The translations under genes were made by a program, and so were the position numbers. Source: an uncultured Clostridia bacterium (lineage in GTDB: Bacteria; Bacillota; Clostridia; Christensenellales; UBA1242). From it: a stretch of 64,000 nt of DNA. Where the stretch lies: the NCBI GenBank assembly GCA_934747385.1, contig CAKVGK010000001.1:62001-126000 (forward strand), given 5' to 3'. This document shows positions 61,173 to 64,000 of the stretch, in pieces. The notes under the pieces were generated by a model. It was not told where the DNA came from. It saw nothing but the letters and a program-made list of their open reading frames with translations, and did not search any database. Position 1 is the first letter of the stretch; each line of letters opens with the position of its first letter.

Positions 61173-61805
61173 TTACATAAATTTGAATTTTTGTTTTAGA
61201 TTTGCTAGTTTCTTTTGTCTTGTTTTGCTGTCATTTTGCTGTCTTTCTTCCATCACTTTTTTATGTGATTTAAGCACTTCTTCCAGGCTACGAAGCCCAC
61301 ATTCTGTTTGTGTGTATGCTGGAAATGTTACTGGACTAACATCAAACAACCTAACTTTCAAAAGTTCTCTCACATCTTTGTTATCTTCGTACGACCATCT
61401 ATCAGCTTCAACTGTGAATCCGAAACTCATTTGTGAGATGTCTCCACGAGCAATTGACACTAGCAAGTCTTTAGCCCATTGAGTATTTGGTGGCGTGATT
61501 CTAACAAGCAAGCCTTTATCATCTTCTTGCAATGTAAGAGTTCCTGCCTTGTTTCTACCTAACACATAGTTAGGATCGTGATTGAACAATGCTCGAATAT
61601 CATCTTCTTGAATTGATTGTTGAAAAGCACCTTTGCAAACCTTTTCAATAAATGGATCGTTACCGCCAAGGTTTTCACTCCAAGAGTCAAAAACTGCGGC
61701 ATAGCCTTCTATTGTCGGTTCGCTAATTTCTTCACTAGGTTCTAGAACTCTCAATTCTTTTAAGACAACACTTCTTCGTTCAATTTCCATTTTGCTCTGT
61801 TCCAT
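61173..61805 (-). CDS. HK97-family prohead protease
   Basis: 210 residues. The catalytic His lies in ALFNHDPNYVLGR (about 70-82) and the Ser in ISQMSFGFTVEADRW (about 111-125), as in the U35-type protease. It cleaves the delta domain from the capsid protein. The ATG at 61,805 follows AAGGAGGACAAA. The start overlaps the portal gene end by 26 nt. A basic C-terminal tail (KTRQKKLANLKQKFKFM) may bind the capsid scaffold. Confidence 0.92.
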   Translation of the reverse strand: MEQSKMEIERRSVVLKELRVLEPSEEISEPTIEGYAAVFDSWSENLGGNDPFIEKVCKGAFQQSIQEDDIRALFNHDPNYVLGRNKAGTLTLQEDDKGLLVRITPPNTQWAKDLLVSIARGDISQMSFGFTVEADRWSYEDNKDVRELLKVRLFDVSPVTFPAYTQTECGLRSLEEVLKSHKKVMEERQQNDSKTRQKKLANLKQKFKFM

Positions 61806-63054
61806 TTTGTCCTCCTTGATTTATTTCATTTGGCGCACCTCCTGTTTGTCCAGCTTTAATGGCCGAAATCATATTTCCGTTTAATAGATATAAATCTCCA
61901 CCCTGGTCGCCAGGTATCTTATTCATATCTTCTAATGCTCGGATTTCATTTGCACTCATCCAACCATTTTGTCTGGCAATTGCATAACCACTCATGCGTG
62001 AATTAAAGTCGCCACGCATAAGTCCGTTGACATTAAATCTTGCATAATAGATGGTCTTTTCTTCATCATTCAATAACGAACGAGTGATTGCTTGTTCCCA
62101 TCTTGCTATCCAAGGTCTTATTGTATGAACCACAAAGTCAATGCTTTGGTGTTCAATATTACTGAATGTGCTTCGTGATAAATCGCCTATCATGTGTGGT
62201 GGAACACGAAATATTCGACAAATTTCATTTATTTGGAATGCTCTTGTTTGCAAAAACTGACTATCTTCTGGACTCATTCCAATTTCGTGGTACTTCATTC
62301 CCTCTTCCAAAACTGCTACTTTGTGAGAGTTTTGTGTTCCTTGATAGACTTTGTTCCAACTATCTCTTAGTTTTTCTGGATCTTTTACAACGCCTGGATG
62401 TTCAAGCACACCACCTGGTCTTGCGCCATTTCCAAAAAACCTTGCACCGAATTCTTCTGTTGCTAATGATAAGCCCATTGCTTCTCTCGCATAGGTTATT
62501 GGACTGACACCGACTATTCCATCAAAAGTAAAAGCAGGTATGTGAAGTACCTGCTTTGGTTTATATGTTTTTGTTATTCCTTTATTATTTGTGTAAGTGT
62601 ACTTGATTGCATTTGTAACTGAATCTCTTTCCACTACCATATTCTTGCTTTTCAGTGGATATAATTCCACCACATGACCGTTCGCATCTCGCTTTATAAG
62701 TGCATAAGCATTGCCCCATAACAGCAAGTTTGTCATCAACATTTCTCTAAAAGTAAAACTTGTCATCTCACTATTTGGTGAATCGTGCAAAACCGAATAA
62801 AGTGGATGTTGTTTTGCTTTTTCATTGTCGCCATTGGAAAGTTCTTTTAACAACACCAAGGGCAAACTTGCTATCGTTTCGGCAATTACTTTCACGCACG
62901 CATATACAGCTGAAATTCTAAGCGAAGATTCTTCATCAACTTCAACTCCACTATTGCTTTGCTGACCAGTGTCTAGGTCAACACCTTTAATGAAATCGGC
63001 AGTCTTTTGGTCTAGGTTTCTAGTTTCCTTTTTCTTTCTGCTGAATAATCCCAT
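61780..63054 (-). CDS. Phage portal protein
   Basis: 424 residues, HK97-type portal. DEESSLRISAVYACVKVIAETIASLPL (about 40-66), LLWGNAYALIKRDANG near 111, KQVLHIPAFTFDGIVGVSPI and FRVPPHMIGDLSRSTFSN near 283 are family features. The dodecameric portal is the channel for DNA packaging and ejection. A Gly/Asn/Gln-rich C-terminus overlaps the protease gene. Confidence 0.95.
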   Translation of the reverse strand: MGLFSRKKKETRNLDQKTADFIKGVDLDTGQQSNSGVEVDEESSLRISAVYACVKVIAETIASLPLVLLKELSNGDNEKAKQHPLYSVLHDSPNSEMTSFTFREMLMTNLLLWGNAYALIKRDANGHVVELYPLKSKNMVVERDSVTNAIKYTYTNNKGITKTYKPKQVLHIPAFTFDGIVGVSPITYAREAMGLSLATEEFGARFFGNGARPGGVLEHPGVVKDPEKLRDSWNKVYQGTQNSHKVAVLEEGMKYHEIGMSPEDSQFLQTRAFQINEICRIFRVPPHMIGDLSRSTFSNIEHQSIDFVVHTIRPWIARWEQAITRSLLNDEEKTIYYARFNVNGLMRGDFNSRMSGYAIARQNGWMSANEIRALEDMNKIPGDQGGDLYLLNGNMISAIKAGQTGGAPNEINQGGQNGTEQNGN

Positions 63055-63065
63055 TTTGTCTCCTT

Positions 63066-64000
63066 TTATAAAATTAAAATGCCACGCTCGTTATAGACAC
63101 TTTCAGTATTATTGTTTCTCAATGCTCTGTCTAATGCCATAACCGTAGCAATCGCACCGTCAATCTTTTCTGTGGATTTCTCTTTGTCCATTTTTATATT
63201 TCCTGCTGGATCTGTTTTGACATAGACATTGTCCATCATCCAGCGAAGAACTTCATTTCCACCATGTGCTATTCGTTTTTCAAGCACAAGTTTCATAAGT
63301 TCTTTGGTTGGTGAACTCATATCCTTGAAGCCTTGACCAAAAGGCACAATTGTGAATCCCATACCTTCTAGGTTTTGCACCATTTGAACTGCTCCCCACC
63401 TGTCGTATGCGATTTCTTTTATGTTGTAAATCTTGCCTAGTTCTTCAATAAACTTTTCAATATAACCATAGTGAACGACATTACCTTCGGTTGTCATTAC
63501 AAGTCCTTTCTTTTGCCAAATGTCGTATGGAACATGGTCTCTACGAACTCTTAATGGAATTGTTTCTTCTGGTAACCAAAAGTAAGGCAATATAATATAT
63601 TTATCGTTCTCATCTTCTGGTGGAAATACCAAAGACAACGCTGTTATATCAGTTGTGCTTGAAAGGTCTAATCCTGCATAGCAAGTTCTACCTTTTAGGC
63701 TTTCAATATCAATTTCAAATGAGCACAAATCCCACTTATCCATAGGCATCCAACGGACAGATTGTTTTACCCATTGATTAAGTCTTAGTTGTCTAAACAA
63801 GTTCTCTTCTGCTGGATCATCTTTGGCACGATTGAATGCTTGCCTAATTTTGTCAACATCAACTGTGACATCTAGGCTTGGATTGGCTTTGTACCAATTC
63901 TTCTCATCTGTCCAATCATCTTCATCTTTTAATCCATAAATGACTGGGTAGAAACTGTCATCGTGTTTTCTTCCAGCAAGGATATCTTCTGCTGTTTGAT
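63066..64000 (-). CDS. Phage terminase large subunit, C-terminal part (cut by window edge)
   Basis: About 311 codons visible; the ATPase part continues beyond 64,000. The nuclease domain has the RNase H-like first Asp motif YAGLDLSSTTDITALSLVF. A second motif region, IAYDRWGAVQMVQNLEGMG, and a closing DGAIATVMALDRAL carry the other acidic residues. GYIEKFIEELGKIYNIKEI lies between. It cuts concatemeric DNA and drives packaging with the portal. It is the first gene of the visible late operon. Confidence 0.93.
   Translation of the reverse strand, partial: QTAEDILAGRKHDDSFYPVIYGLKDEDDWTDEKNWYKANPSLDVTVDVDKIRQAFNRAKDDPAEENLFRQLRLNQWVKQSVRWMPMDKWDLCSFEIDIESLKGRTCYAGLDLSSTTDITALSLVFPPEDENDKYIILPYFWLPEETIPLRVRRDHVPYDIWQKKGLVMTTEGNVVHYGYIEKFIEELGKIYNIKEIAYDRWGAVQMVQNLEGMGFTIVPFGQGFKDMSSPTKELMKLVLEKRIAHGGNEVLRWMMDNVYVKTDPAGNIKMDKEKSTEKIDGAIATVMALDRALRNNNTESVYNERGILIL

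Larger units (their letters stand above)
45070..64000. mobile_element. Siphovirus-type prophage (left part; continues beyond the window)
   Basis: A contiguous block of minus-strand phage genes runs from the large terminase subunit to the serine integrase, in the order usual for HK97-like siphophages of Firmicutes: packaging, head, connector, tail, fibre, holin, integrase. The reading frames look intact, and one programmed frameshift is conserved, so it may be functional. Lysogeny and replication genes, the small terminase subunit and the far attachment site are not in view. It interrupts rarA. Confidence 0.93.

Noticed and set aside
60625..61482. A 285-codon plus-strand frame opposite the capsid and protease genes
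   Set aside because: It is an antisense shadow of well-identified phage genes; Ser/Leu-rich composition arises from the complement of their codons.

Overview
The window looks like a chromosome segment of a low-GC, endospore-forming member of the Bacillota (class Clostridia or a near relative). The signs are strong A+T bias, spoIVA, a SpoVB-type flippase, a DUF421/DUF4363 pair, rubrerythrin, Firmicute-style SigA promoters and a standard genetic code (TGA is used as stop). The lineage is probably an uncultured gut Clostridia group, but I cannot name the genus from sequence alone.

Chromosomal part (1 to about 45,069). The left edge cuts groEL, which follows groES. Next come a SPOR-domain protein, two half-size TauE/SafE transporters, a 1031-residue surface protein, a LysM protein, a SpoVB-like flippase and a DUF421-DUF4363 pair. 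Two small genes precede a 23S-5S rRNA transcription unit on the minus strand (10,222-13,653). That unit has its own promoter and its own 23S processing stem, and no 16S gene is attached. A repeat-rich spacer (Z-DNA-type tract, MITE-like element) leads to an AlkD-type glycosylase, an nfeD-floA operon, an OGG-type glycosylase, rsmD, two related membrane proteins with charged tails, a two-permease ABC exporter, a GH5 glycosidase, spoIVA, an lgt operon, glmM, ung, ileS, acpS, recX, a lipoprotein, a WG-repeat protein, eno-cmk, a large membrane protein, rubrerythrin and a NADAR-like protein.

Prophage (about 45,070 to beyond 64,000). A siphovirus-type prophage is integrated in rarA through a large serine recombinase. 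All its visible genes lie on the minus strand. In transcription order they are terminase large subunit, portal, protease, HK97-fold capsid, two accessory head proteins, connector, head closure, tail terminator-like protein, major tail protein, G/GT chaperone with a -1 frameshift, gp10-like protein, tape measure, distal tail protein, hub, baseplate and fibre proteins, glycine-rich adhesin, a holin cassette and the integrase. No endolysin is recognisable in the window.

Regulation is the most interesting layer. (1) ileS is preceded by a promoter, an Ile-rich 22-codon leader ORF, and mutually exclusive antiterminator and terminator hairpins. This is a textbook ribosome-mediated attenuator where Firmicutes normally carry a T-box. 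(2) The ABC exporter operon has an 8-codon upstream ORF followed by an intrinsic terminator, as in antibiotic-induced attenuators. (3) At least eight genes, several of them DNA-repair genes, have a SigA promoter whose -10 box ends about 6 nt before the ATG and no Shine-Dalgarno, which implies leaderless mRNAs.
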